A stretch of DNA of 64,000 bases from Burhinus oedicnemus. Its lineage: Eukaryota; Chordata; Aves; Charadriiformes; Burhinidae. Shown here piece after piece: positions 40,173 through 53,870 of the stretch. A model generated the notes under the pieces. It was not told where the DNA came from and did no database searches. It worked only from the letters and a program-made list of their open reading frames with translations. The position numbers were made by a program, and so were the translations under genes. The DNA lies in assembly GCA_008921705.1 (NCBI GenBank), contig VFFE01007724.1:3644153-3708152 (forward strand), in the 5' to 3' direction. The number at the start of each line of letters is the position of its first letter. Within the stretch, counting starts at the first letter, position 1.

Positions 40173-40478
40173 GATCATCCTAGTAATCTATTTTTTATTT
40201 CAAAACTGAAAAGTTCAGTAGTCAAGTTCTCCCTGCAAAAAAACCACCAAACTTCCCAGTGAAAGAGGAGGATAAATGGGGAATGAATGTATAGTAAACG
40301 TAAATTCCTGTCAAGTATAAAAGACAGATAATCCTAGTAATCTATTTTTTATTTCAAAACTGAAAAGTTCAGTAGTCAAGTTCTCCCTGAAAAAAAGAAC
40401 AAACTTTCCAGTGAAAGGTGAGAATAAATGGGGAATGAATGTATAGTTAATGTAAATTCTTGTCAAGCATAAAAGAGA
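40173..40478. repeat. Two-copy tandem duplication, unit about 153 bp
   Basis: The segment 40173-40326 is repeated directly at 40327-40478. Both copies begin with GAT and one base, then ATCCTAGTAATC. Both carry TCAAAACTGAAAAGTTCAG, then an A-rich patch, then AAATGGGGAATGAATGTATA, and end with a TCAAG-ATAAAAGA block. By eye they are about 90% identical, with a net 2-bp length difference and most changes in the A-rich patch. The high identity suggests a fairly recent duplication or one kept alike by gene conversion. No open frame or known transposon explains the unit. Confidence 0.92.
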
Positions 40479-43400
40479 AGACAAGTAAAAGCACGAAGTA
40501 TGGAAAAGCAAAGAATAAGGTCTAGCATCACTGGAGACATGGCAGTGGAAGTTGATGTTTCTATCAGTAACTGTCTCTAGGACAGAGACTGTACAACAGA
40601 TACCTTTCCCACTGCAGATCTGGCATTACCATATTTGTCTATAGGGATGCCTTACAGACACTAAGTGCAAACAAAATATATGTTAATAACTGCTTTAAGA
40701 TTAAATAACCAATTTGCAACGAATTCTGTCCAAAACATGTTATACCAACAGAGCACAGCCCTGTAATATGGCAGCAGATGTCAGAGTACATTCTCACACA
40801 GTTCATAATTTACCTCTGCACTTCTTGGTAGAGAAGAAAGCCAGAAAATATAAATTATTCTGCAAGAAATAGAAACCAGAGGGCAAAGATAAATAGGTTT
40901 TGGTTTTTTTTTTTTAATCTTAATTATCAGGAATATTGCCACCACTGGAGTAACAAACCCAGTGAGAAAATGAGTGAAAAATGTTACAGGAGGATGTGAA
41001 AATTGAAGACTGGTCACTACTGTAAAGATGCAAAGTAGTATTTGGGCCGCCATGCTCGGGTGGTGGAAAGCCTTTTAATTCAAGCTGCCTATTAAAATAG
41101 CAATGCTCTAACAGGACAGGACCCAAAGACTCCTAGAGAATTATAGCAGTGTCACAGAAATGAAACATAAAAGATAGCTAGTCTCCTAACTGCGAGCTTG
41201 AGGATATCCCTTCTCTGTATTTCATCATCATCTTCAAAAAAATATAGCTTAAGGTAGTTGAACTGGAAAATTAAGTTCACATGTCCAGGACAAGATGCTG
41301 AAAAGAAGAATCCCTAAAAGGTGTCAGGATATGTACAAGTAGATTTTATTGTGCAAAGAGTTTCTGACAAGCTTGTTAAGGTAACAGCAGAAAGAGAAAA
41401 TACGTTTTCTTTTATCCTTCCTCAGGAGCTGCTGTTGTGCAAGGGGAGGAAAGACTCCGGAGTCCACCACCATGTTAACAAGCGAAACAGCTGGCTTCCC
41501 AAATGTGTCCTCTGCAGCAGGACTGGCAAAACGCACATGCACAAGAGCAGCACACCGGTGTTAATAAACTACAAACCACTGCTAAAGTTTGCATGCAATG
41601 AAGGTGATTTCTAGTAACAGTCCAGGCATTAATGAATAAATCATGATAAAATACCTGGATCCGCACTGTTCAAAATGAATTGTACGGTCTCACCCTCCAG
41701 GGTGTGAGAGCGAGTGTCTACATGCACATGTGTGTGTGCATGCTTGTAGGACAGGATTCAAATTGTCTGAAGATAGGGATCCAGTGTGATCTTAGGTGCT
41801 GTGGAGTACCCGAGACACCTGCACATAGCCAACACTTGGGATGCAACGTCTGCAAGCAGACCTCCGCCCTTCTGGATCATCAGCAGAAGATCCTATGGGA
41901 TACAGTACAGCACAAAAAAAGGCACCAGATGCCTATCTTTAAGTGACTAAATCACACGAGTGCCACTATATTTACTGCTGAGAAAAGTACTAGGGCAGTA
42001 AAAGTTCAAAGGACTATTATCATGGTGAAAATTTTAATCCCACACCTACACAACACAACTGTTTGCTTTCCTGCTTTAACTGAAGTATTCCTATGCACCA
42101 CTGAAGTGATGTGAAAATGAAATACTATGTTCCAGATAAGTGAACTCTGCGTTTATGAAGAACACAAAGCACACAATGGTTTGCATTAACTGAGACGTAA
42201 CAGATTGGGTTTTCTTAGGATATACTTATATTGATTCAATTTGTAAACCACAGCTCAGAAACACATTTTCTTCTAAGATCCATTCACAATTCTAAATCCA
42301 AGCTGCTAATCGTATCAGGCGATGGACGTACTGATAACTGCTTTTGATGAATTTTATTAATACAATGAAAGAAGTAATAATATATAGCTATCATAATACT
42401 TCTGTGGTGTATTGTTATTTCTCACTGAGCAACTGAAAAACTAACATATTGTAGTTCTGGGTTATTGTACAGACCCTTAAAAAATAAGACTTCACTCCAC
42501 ATAAGCACCTAACAACATGATGTATCTTGACTCTAAAGATTTAGCCTAAGTCAAAATGCTTATTATTTTTATTTTCTTGCATTTTTTTCATTTATTTGTA
42601 TGTATTGAATGTGCCTGGATGTTTCATGGAGCTACAAACATTTTGCAACAGTTTTATGCAGCACACACCTTATGCTACCAAAGACTAAAGAGCACTTCTT
42701 TGAAATACACGTCCAATTCCTGCTTTGGATCAGAGCATCAGGGCTCAGCATGGTCAGAAGCAGAACGCAGACTCCTCAGAGACACCCAAGGTAATATTCT
42801 TTGGAAAGAGGCCTTTTTAAAGCATCACGGCCCATTCAGACAATTGAGCTAGAGCCTCAGCAAATGCAGATCATTTTTGCAACAGTCAGTACTATGGGAT
42901 CTGCAGATCTGGCATAAGATGTCCAAAACAGCCTGTATTTGGTATTAAGATAACTACTAAGATTAATTTTCTGCAAGGTATTCTGTGCAATTCCTTGCTT
43001 TTCAAATTACATTTGCTACTAGAAGTTGCAAATAGATGTGTGAGAAGTAGTTCTTACCTTTGTGGCAAAAACTTCCTCATGCTGTAATGCTTTCATCTTT
43101 TCTTTTCTTTTGAAAATATTTACCCACAATTTACCCAACTTCAGTATTCTGCAAATAATTTTCTACATTTTGGAAAAAGAACAAAACTCTTAGTTATGAC
43201 AGAATACCTAGAAAACAAGGTCAAAATCAGAAAACCAGGCAGGTAAAACTTCTTGTATAAATTATTCTCTACAAAGGATTCTGCAAAGGATTCCATTCCC
43301 ATCAGAACGTCAAAGGTATGCAATTCCCAAGGCTGTTTGAGGATATTAGTTAGATAGGTGCCTAGAAACTAGCTGTATGGTTGGAGGAATTTGGACAGGG

Positions 43401-46400
43401 CATCCTCAGTGAGGGGAGATGGATGATGAATACTTGCTTCTTGCTTGAGACCTGTTGGTCTTCTGCTCTTGATTTCATACTGCCCTTGCCACTTCTGCTC
43501 AGGTGTTTGCTCTGTGCTACACCCCAGATAAAGAGCAGTCTGTCTTCAATACTTCCAGGGTGCTACAATACACAGGTTAAGGCAAGTACCTATTGATGGC
43601 TCACACGTCATGAGCTTTCCAAGGGCCCTCCGGTCATGGGAAACACATGATATTTTGAAGAGGTGAAAAAAGAGTTGGAAGAGGGCTGGAGTCTGCATTT
43701 GGAGACCTCTTAGCTTTGCTGCAGAGGCAGCTGCATTATGTGGCCCTGGAAAACAGAAGTACTGGACAAGTCTGAGAAATTATACTTTTTTTTTTTTTTA
43801 CCTCAGGGAAAATATCAGCTACTGATACATACTGAAAAAGAGAAAAATCTCCATTATTTAGCTAGAGAGAGCACTACATGAGGCTATTGCGTAACCAAAG
43901 CAAAAAATTCCTATTGGTATTTCCCTTAACATATGAGAAGCTGAACACTCTTCTGCAGAGCTAAGCTGCCAAATCTGGAAATTAAATTCTAACACTACCT
44001 GTACTTCACGTGCGGACTTCCCCTCATTACTAATTTTTCTTTAACCTGAAAAATGTTCATCGTTCTTTTTGGTAATATAATAATTTCTGGGGATGGGTGA
44101 AAAATGTAAGATCTTTTTCCAAACAATCAGGTATAACCTGAATTCTGCATCCTTTGCTTACAAGTCCTAAAATGTGGCATCTCTGCAGCTGCAGACAGGA
44201 TGCTGATACTAGTAATAAGTTTTCAGGAGCTGCACTAAGTTGTTTTGTCCAGGCTTGTTTATTGCGTGTAATAAGCTCAGTTCTACAAAAATCAAGTCAT
44301 TACTGGAACTCCAGGAGTCAGGAGTACTGTGGCAGACTGCTAATTAATTTTGCCTCTGAAACTTTCAGTCATAATTGGATCAGGGAGTGACACATGCATC
44401 GAAAAGCAAATGAAGCTGGCCTAAGAATTTTCTTAATATATTAATAGGAATTGGTTTTATTTTGGGAAGGCAGGGTAACTCATGTTCAGGTCCTTTATTA
44501 GACAAAATACTGTCTATTTTTAACAACCTGTTTTTTCCACTGCCACCTAAGAAAAAGTTTTTACATTTGATGGCCTATCTGAACTGTATCAAAAGGTGAT
44601 ATTCATGATTATAAGAGCCATTCCTCTTGGAAAAATACACTACCACTCTAAGCACCAAAATGAAGGTAACAGAAGGGAAAAAAATAAGAAAGCCGTGAAG
44701 TGAAAAAGATGGGAAATGAAAAAGAAATCAATCAAAAGAGGTATTGGTAGTTGCTTTCTGTACAACAAAGCCTATTCAATTATTGGGCCTTCTTCAGAAC
44801 CAAACTGAAAAACTTAAAGTACCATCTATTTGTTGGTTATTACAAATGAGACTGTATGTTTTATTTTCATCATGATAGCACCCACAAGTTTCAGTGAATA
44901 CAAGGTCTCATTGCTTAGATGTAATACATATAATAAAAAGCATCTTCAGGTCTCCTTTTACTTCCTCTGCCCTAGTCAAGAAGAAAAAAAATAGTTATGG
45001 AAGAACACTGGCTCAGGGAAATGAAGACAATCCCACAGGGCAAGTTTGCAGCTGAAAGCAAAGCCCTGTCTTGCCCAAATATACCCTTATTCACGCAATT
45101 ACAGAAGAAGCCTTCAAGATAAACAGTTAGTAGATCTTCAGGTCACTTCGTAGTGGAAGAAACTCTATACTGTTCATGACCATGCACAGATGTCCACCCC
45201 TGGTTATGTCCCATGCACACCCCTTCTATTTCTGTATTTCGCTCAGCACCATCCTGCCGGGCTCTTCCACGATTGCACAGCTCTCAAGAGGGTGAGCACA
45301 CCTTGCAGAGAATATGATAAATTTAGTAGCTCCACGAAACCTAGTATATAGCAGTTTCAGTAAGCTAACTGTACTGCAGAAGAGCCCTAATTTCATCTTA
45401 TCTCTACTTCACATAGCTCAGCACTGCTTTTTTGTACCGTTGACCCAGTAAAGACTGATACAGACTTTGCTTTAGGAAGACTGTGTAACTGTAAGCCGGG
45501 GTCCTCAATGTGCAGTCTTAGCTATCAGCCTCTTCTGATTGACAGGATTGGCTTCTCTAATAGAAATCTATTTGAAATCTATGCCCACTACAGCCTTAAT
45601 TCCCTAGCAGACATTGCAAATAGTTATCAGGAAAGCACAGCTTTCAAAAATTGCTGGGACTCCCATATTAGCCACCAGTTCATATGTGGGTAACGCACAC
45701 AAAAAAAAGGGAGAAAAAAATTAGCTGTCTCATATGACTCAACAGCACAGGTCACACACGAACTCGAGGCCATCTGATCTTTCATCCCGTGCCAGACTCA
45801 TAGACACCAGGCCAGGACACAAAGCCACATCCACTACAGGCCCCAAACAGCCTGCACTACCCTTTTTAATGTTTCAGTAACGCAGGACACAGAGCTTTCA
45901 GGGAACTCTCTGATCAGTGCAGCCGTTCTGAGCCCCACAGTTCTGTTCATTTGCCATGTGCAAAAACGCCTTTAGTCTCCAAGGGCAAGAGGAAAGGAAG
46001 ATCAAAGTTAAGCCCCACTATATAGATCCCAGAAGAGAATTTGTCATAATCCCGTGTTCCATCTTTTACCTTGAAGCATAGAGCAAATGAGAAAGGAAAG
46101 AAAATTATGGCTTAATAGTGTATGCAATTAGCAATCAAAGGGAACTCATCCAATAAATTTTTCCAAATATTGTATAACTTTTTGGAAGACACACTTAACC
46201 CTCCCTGCTACAATCTGCTCATTTGAGACATAATATTTAATTACTTCTTGAAGTCTTGATGGCAATCCATTATGAAAGCTTTGTATGCAGAAGGAGAGTT
46301 TCCCTCATGCTCATCCATGATCACCACAGAGTTCTGAAACCTCTTGCTGGCACTTACAAGAGCAGAAGAAATATTTGGGGAGTAATGGAATCAGCACACC

Positions 46401-49400
46401 TGATACTCTCCATTCTTTCCCAGATCTCTACACCATGTTTTGTTGAGTAAAGAGGGTTGTATTTGCTCTTTGTATATCTGAACTCCAGTCCAAGAAAAAA
46501 GCTTGCTACAGCACATGATCAATCACATTTATGATGTCCATACAGCCCAAGTTATGGTCTAAGCTTCAATGTCAATGAAGTATTGCTGACTTGCATTGTA
46601 TTTTAGAAGAAGAAAGAAAGAAAATTTTAAAAGAAGGGGAGTACAATACCTGAATTTGAAGAGCCTAGACAGTTTTGTGCATGCTTTATTCGTCTTAAAC
46701 ACCTCTGTCAATACTAGAAGTCTTTGAAGAGCTGTATTTTCCTTCATAAATCTGTTTAAATGGAAAAAAAAAAAGGGCACAAAGTACAGAATTGCCATTT
46801 ACGGGAGCAAAGAGGAAACTAGTCTGGAACTGTCAAATCACTGCATCTTCTGTTTGCAGACATACCTGTTAAATCAACAGACCTAAGAAAGCTGTTGAGT
46901 AAGGTAGCAAAGCATTAATTTTCTCCCTGCTTTCCATTGCTTAAGCTTCTACTAGGTTTGTACTTAAAAGGATGCTGAAAAGAGATGTCAGAATTGCATT
47001 CTGCATTTTAACTATGACTGTCTTTCCATCCAAACAAAAAACTATTAAACTCATTAAAATGGTAGGTAAAAAGTACAGGTCAACCACAAAAGGGAAAAGA
47101 TTTGAGAGCAAGTTGTAGTGACTAGTACCACGTTATCTAAGAGAGCCAATATGACGAAATGCTGAAATGCTGAAATCAAGTTATTCACATAAATAACAAA
47201 AGAAGAAAAGGTTGCAAGTATGACACCAAACACGCCTGTAATGGTCTGGGGTTAATTAGACTGAAGGAAACAGCTTGGGCTCTCCATTGTGCTTGAGCTG
47301 ACAAAGGCCACAGGCAGCAAAGAGCACTGTAAAAGGAGACGGGCATGCCAGCGGGACGAAGAGGTCTTATATAATGTTTAGGCTGCTGGCAATCTTAAAA
47401 CATAAGAGTTCAGAGAAAGAAGAATTGGCTCGGGAAATTTTGAGGCCAGAAGATACTTGCTATTTTAAGACATGGCATAGTCCTTTAAAAGTAAGCTGGT
47501 TTTGTGTGCGTGTATTGACCATTTGTATTTTCCCCAATATTAATAATAAAACCTTCCAAATTGTTACATTTTAAATAAATGACATTAATTTCATATTACT
47601 ATGACTTAATGATAAAACTGAGAATAATAGATAAATGTGTATTACCAACAACATTTACATATTTAAACAAAAGCACCACTTCTAATATTACAATTTCACA
47701 TCACATTTCCATGCACCAAGTTCCAGTCAGAAAAATGAGCAACCTTTCAGTTATAACAAAACTGGCTGAAAGGTCACCCTTTCCCCAAACTATGGCTAAA
47801 TAGATTTAATCTTCTCAGTCTAGTATTACAGCCAGAGCAAAGTGTTTATGATCAATCCAATTAAAATGGTAATTTCAGGGGGACTGGCAGCTCTCCTAAA
47901 CTGTAAAGAGTTCTAGTTTACTTGAAATCCCATGGCACAAGGTAATAATACGGGATGTTTTTCTGGTTTGTCACCATGGTAATTTTCCATGATATTACAT
48001 TGGAAGACTTGCACAAATATAATTGCAGATAATACACACAAAAAAAGAGTTAAAATATTTAATTTTAATATAATTATCACATCCCCCTGAAAATACATGA
48101 CTAAGATCAAAAGATCTCTGCAGTATAGACCAGTGAGAGCACTGTATTAATCACGAGGAGCTCTGATTCAAAGCTATCCTGCTTGCCAAAGTGAGTGTCT
48201 TGTTGGGTCAAACAAGATCACCCAGTCCCTTAGAACAAGTCATTGGAATTACATCACTATTTTTTGCTCTTGCGGAGTTTGATAGTGTAGCAGACCCTGA
48301 AGCAAAGTTTTGCCTCTAGTTGCAATTATATAAACTTCACAGTTTTTACCACAGGTCCTCCTGAATGGTTTTCTGGTAAGCCATAAACATAAAGTGGTAA
48401 GCAATTGTTGTTACAGAGATATATTAATAGATATTTCTCTTAAAAAAAAAAAAAAAGAATGAAAAGGCTATTCACATTCAGCACTGATGCACGGTGTATT
48501 TTAAGGGATTTTAAAGGGAAACTGTCAACTTGCAATTTCATTTCCTTCTGATTGCTTCAGACATACCCAGAAGCTAACAAAAAGGATGAAGATCTGGGTT
48601 TTTTTACCATTCCCTCCTCTCCTCAAACCTTCTCCATTTGCTTGGTAAATCTACTTTGCAAATCTGACTGTCTCTGCTCAGTTCCACGTTTTGTCGATGG
48701 CAAACACCTTGTCATTGAGCGCTCTGAGGCTGAGCACTCACACAGACACTCTCCCTAGCTATGCAGAAAGCAGCAGAGCAATGTAGGAGTTCAAAGAGAC
48801 CACAGTCAGGAAACAAAACAGGCAGGCACTCACGGAAAAGTTAAGGTGGCAAATGTCATCTTGTTTGTTAATGTTGTTCATGGTCTACCAAAAAGACCTT
48901 TCAAAAGAAGTATTACTAAACAAGTGGAAAAGCTCCCAAAAGACACTAAGAATTTTTCAACAATATCTTCTTCTAAGTAATACGTGGTGTTTAGAGGTTG
49001 CTGCATTTGGACTCTAGTGAGCTAAAGAAGTAACTGCTTTTGCACTTAATCCCGAAGGTGGTCAAATGACTGCAAATTCATGAACATCATTTTCAAAGTC
49101 GAATCTGCATCTTGCTTACACTGCAGTCTCTGCTCAGATGGAAGCCTGGTTAGATGTACCTGTCTCAGCCTTCAGCTAAGTCGCTGAGAGCAGTACAGCT
49201 GCAGGGGAAAAAAAGCTCAGTCTGGACTGCAAAACCCTTTTGAAAAGCAGAGCAAATATTTAGATTGCTGGCTCGCACTGAAATCAGCACTGCTATGGCT
49301 AAGAGTGCCCAAGCCAACTCAATGGGATTACACACTACAAGCTCTTAGCAATATAGTGTTCACATACCATTGGTCTTGATGTACCCGAAACGTAGTGACT

Positions 49401-52400
49401 GCAGAGCTCACTCAATCGGGAGTGGGGGGAAGTAAAAAAATGTAAAGAAATCTGTGCCAATTTGCTGAGAGAAGATGTATGCAGCCAGCATAGCAAGGAA
49501 ATCGCAGAACCTTACCTTTTTAATGGCACCAAATATAGACGTAGTAAAAAAATGCTTTTATTTTTTGTTAAAGCTCTTAGAAATCTAACCAAGCAGTTAG
49601 TGATGTAAAAGTAGAAGGACCCAAAACTAATGGAAGTTACTGTCTAAATCCTTTGTTAAATTCAGTAGGTCTTAAAGTAGGCTCTTTGAAGGGACACATT
49701 ATATTTCACAAATCCTTTAGCTGCTCTGTTTAGTGACGACCTGTTTGAACGTTCAAGAATTGTCTGAGATGTTGGGTATGCTCTTGAATTAAAGACATAC
49801 AGATGGGACCCTGACTGATACACAAAGTAGAACAAACAAAAGAATTACTGTCCTGGTAATGTACAAAGTTCTTAGTTTAGGACAGACACATCAGGAATAC
49901 AGTCCCTAAAACCACTACTCTCAGCTTTCAGCAGTCACTTGGCTCCAAAGGCCTCCAAAAGGAGTCCAGTGTAAGAATCCAACCTGTTTCTGATTCTTAG
50001 CACCGTTATTTTTTAAGATGTAGGTGCTGGGGAAACTGAAAGAAACACAACAACCTTGACAAAATATACACCAAAGAATGGACAACTGCAAAAGGAACAG
50101 AGGAAAAGTATGCAAAGGAAAAATGCACTCACTGTCTTCAGGAAGTCTGAAATATTCTGAAAGTAGTAGTGTAGGCATATTCTTATTTAAACATACCCAA
50201 AGCAGCAGATCTACATTCAGCATCTGTTCGAGCAATGACAAGAACGGAGCACTGGAGATGAGACTGTCTAGGGGACAGAAACCAGAAGACAATGTTCGTT
50301 TTAGCACTGAAATCTGGGACATTATGCAGCTAAAGAAACTCAATGTGTTGATGAGACGTTATATTGGCTGTGCTAGTTTTGTGGCGGTTAGCCTTGGCTG
50401 CAACTTTCATATATATATGTAACCCCCGCCTCCAACTCTCAAAGCAATTAAATGACCCCCAAAAGATTTCTGCACCCTTATGTTCCTTCATTACAACAGG
50501 ATCTGCTGCTGTTTCTATTAATACAAATCCTGTATGCTGGTAAGAACACATGGGCTAGCTTCTAATCAGCTGAAAAATTACAGGAGGAAGCAAGTTATTC
50601 TTAGGCAGATTATAAAATTAAAAAGCTCATGTGGGAGATCTTTTAAAAGTATTTTTTCTTCCAAAGAAAAAAATTACCGTCTCTTCTGTGCAGCAGGAAG
50701 ATACAGCTGTAGTTAAAGGCAGGAAGTTAAGAATATCCCAGGGTTTAGAGAGGATTTTTTTTTGGCATTTAAAGAATTTTCTCTTTCCTTCTTTCTTTCT
50801 GACAGTAGGTTTCTTTGCCAATTTTATTCTTCTAGAGTTTATAATTCCCTGAGTTACCATACTTTCAAGTGCTGTGCTGGGTACACGGATAATTATTCCT
50901 GTGGCTATTTGGACTCAAGTATTGATAAAGCTTTGACTGTTTTGAAGTACCTTCCATTTCTTATACTGAAACATCTTCACAGACCTTTGCTGAAGTGCAA
51001 CATTTTCCACGCAGAAGCAGGGATCTTGAAAACATAATTTCTGAGATTATTCCATGTTTGAAAAATCACGTAAACATGATCGTTGTGCCTGCCTTCAGTA
51101 TCCACCCAGGATTTAGAATGTTTGCCAGCTGGAAAACAGGAATAGACAGGAGTGGAAATGGATTGGAAAAAAACACTTTCTAAGAAAGATTTGCCAGCAT
51201 TACCTAGAGAGCACCCTCAAATCCCAGGGAGCCTCAGGGAAAAAAATTAAAATCCAGGCAAAAACGTAATAAAAAATGGTTTGATGGAACCATGTGGATT
51301 TGGGGGATAAGACCCAACTAACCAATTTGGATTCAGACCAGAATTCTCAGAAAAAAGTATTGTCATTGAGTTGAGGATCAAAGACCTCGGTTGGTTCTGC
51401 TGGCAGACAAGCAAGGGATGAGAAGATGATCCTGAGAAATGAGGAGCCAAGGAAGAGAGGCAGAAGGATACATTGCTGGCAACAAAAGCTATGGAAGGCA
51501 GCTGCCATTCAACACACTGGTGTGAATTTGACCTTACAACATGAAGACCAAGAGACTGAAGAGATATTAAATGACTTTTTATAGGGTGGGTAGATTTCTA
51601 CCAATAATATTCAAAGTCATCAATAAAAATTTAAGAATCAGTACTTATATTTTGTTAACAGCAGGCTCAAACTATCTGCAGACAAAACATTTGAGTGAAA
51701 CAACAAATGAAAAATTTCAGGAGCTACAATTCTGAACCGCATATCATTTATAACCAACCTAGCAACATTATTGTTTCAAGGCAGGCAAAAGGACATCTTT
51801 ATAAAATATATGGCCAAATACCCAAAAGCTCCTCCAGTTTTACTTCATGCATATGGCCTTTCAGCACTATAATTTATATTTCTACTGCTCACTTGCCCAG
51901 ATGGGCTTTTACAATATCCTTCTCATAGCTCTCCAGGTGTTGCAAATAAATAAAACACTTTATTTCAGGGAGATGAGAATAGAGTAGGTACCAGTGAAAG
52001 TTGCCGATACACGTATTTTAGCAACAGCCATTACAAAAATTTATTGCATTATTATTATTAAGCATGCCAAGTGATTCCGTATTTTATTCAAATGTCATGC
52101 ATGACAAGTAAACCACAAAAACTACTTTCAGTAAACTACTGAAATCAACAGTTGACTGCAGTTAATGATTCTGTCACCATGTCAAATTCAATAAGGACAC
52201 TTATGGAGTATTAGCATCAGAACAATAATTTGCCCGCCTTGCCCTACGAGGTATGCTGTGCCACTAATATTAACAACAACCCCCCCCCTCAAAAAAAACC
52301 AAAACAAAAAAAAGGTTCAGTGAGTTTCTACATGAGTAAATGGCCATCCCTTTGCAGAGAGTCAGGAAGCAGAAGTCAGTCTAAGTTTGTTGCATGAATT

Positions 52401-53699
52401 ATTTGTTGCAAACCATTTATGACCTCTAGTCTACAGTATATTAATTATTCACACAACTTGTTCCGAATGAAAAAGGATGGAGCACGTGAGAAGAGATCTT
52501 GAATCCTCAGCAGTCTCACACAAAGCAGGCTCTACCCATAATCATGAATTCTCACGGATTACTGGGAGAATATTAAACACTTCCATCTTATTACTTGAGG
52601 CAAAACACATTTTAATGTAGGGGCTATTCTAATTACTTCAATGTATTTCCTAAGACATGACACTGTTTTTGTCCACAAAGGCTCAGGTCCACAAAAATGA
52701 TTTCAGAGTTGCCTAAATCTTGTACATATGCCCCAAGTGACTACATGAGTTGGTGCTCTTCAAGTTCTTTAGTCCATACTGTAGTTAATAAAATAAATCT
52801 AGCAGTATTATTCAAATCCATATGTTCATACAAACAATTCATTACCATTTTTTAACTGGAAAGCCCTAGTGGTATATTAGCAGGCAAAAATGCAGATCAG
52901 AGAAGCAGAAAAAACATCAAATGTTTCACATAAAACCTACCACACATATGGCAATAAAGCCAGCTATGGCACTTCCAATCTGTAAATCTCAAATGACTGT
53001 AATCTTATCCTGAAAATTCAAATAGCTGTCAATGAAAGTGTGGATTTGGACAGAAACATAATTTTTGAAAGGTTTAGGTAAAATTAACAAATTACACAGA
53101 ACTGTAAACTTGATCAAAAAATCAAAAGTTCAAAAGAAACTTAGAGTGTTCAAAAGTATAGGAAGGAAGCAAAAAGATGAGATTCAGCCTTAAAATATAT
53201 GCCTTAGTGTAATTTGCAAAAATTAATGAAACACATACATGCATTTCCATTAGAGACCATAACCAATGCTAACTGTCTTCAAATTCTCTCCCCTCATCCT
53301 TAAGCCAAAAACTTAAATCTAAAATGAAATTAGGCATACTTTTTCCTAAATAGGCAGCTAAGGTTTGGACAGAAAAAGTCAGTCAAAGCTGTGAAATAAG
53401 GCATTCAACGATTGAAACGTTAATAAAGCCAAGGTCACCTGAGAAGTGTTAAACCCATATACTGTTCGGGTATCATTCCTGATGCTGCGTACTCTTGTCA
53501 TTCTAAAACGATATATCTATTTATCAATACACGTGGGTAGATATATGCATACACACAGTATGTGCCTTGGGTCTTGGGGCTAGATTAGATCTAGCCTTTG
53601 CAAAAGGGCAGTCTTCATGTCCTAAAGCTGTGAGAGCAAGTAGGAAGAGAAACTTTGGCACAGAGTTTTATATCTGAGGTGTCATCTAAAGAGGAGTAC
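40479..53699. other. Long non-coding stretch, no gene seen
   Basis: AT-rich single-copy-looking DNA. Simple sequence includes a T run near 40903-40916, T14 at 43786-43799, A15 at 48442-48456, a short AT run at 50409-50418 and a C9 run at 52280-52288. A good minus-strand donor (AAG|GTAAGAA) lies at 43051-43060. The longest open frames are 140 codons (49921-50343, minus) and 114 codons overlapping it on the other strand (50078-50422); neither resembles a known protein. No transposon was recognised, although old decayed copies may be present. Confidence 0.5.
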
Positions 53700-53870
53700 C
53701 ATTATTATTTATATTTCTGCAGTGTGAGGAGGCGGGGGGGGGGGAATGTTTGGGTTTTTGTTTTTACACAGAAGACTGAATATAAGCCCTTAGAGAAATT
53801 ATAATCTGAACAGACAAAGGGAAGAGGATGCTATACAAACCACAGAGCAGTGAGATGTACAAACATGACT
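53700..53870 (+). mobile_element. Probable ancient amniote SINE-like relic, degraded
   Basis: The interval contains, in order, ATTATTATTTATATTT (53702-53717), an expanded G run, CAGAAGAC (53769-53776), AGAAATTATAATCTGAACAG (53794-53813), then ACAAAGGGAAGAGG, and a CACAGAG-type segment near 53842. From memory this order matches a widespread old repeat module of reptiles and birds, which runs from an ATTATTATTTATATT core through a CTTACAATCTAA-like block to an ACAGACAAAGGG block. The copy is heavily diverged. The class (MIR-like SINE or the tail of an L2/CR1-type LINE) is uncertain and needs a repeat-library search. Confidence 0.4.
53744..53764 (+). other. G-quadruplex motif
   Basis: A run of 11 G (53744-53754), then AATGTTT and GGG, fits the canonical pattern of four G3 runs with loops of 1, 1 and 7 bases. 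It lies inside the probable SINE relic. The G run is likely length-variable and prone to sequencing error. Confidence 0.6.

Noticed and set aside
40614..42916. CTGCAGATCTGGCAT present at about 40614 and 42901
   Set aside because: A 15-base repeat pair is expected by chance in 64 kb and the flanks do not match.
49921..50422. Overlapping open frames of 140 codons (minus) and 114 codons (plus)
   Set aside because: Neither shows a known domain or promoter/splice context. Two opposite-strand frames in the same place point to chance lack of stops.
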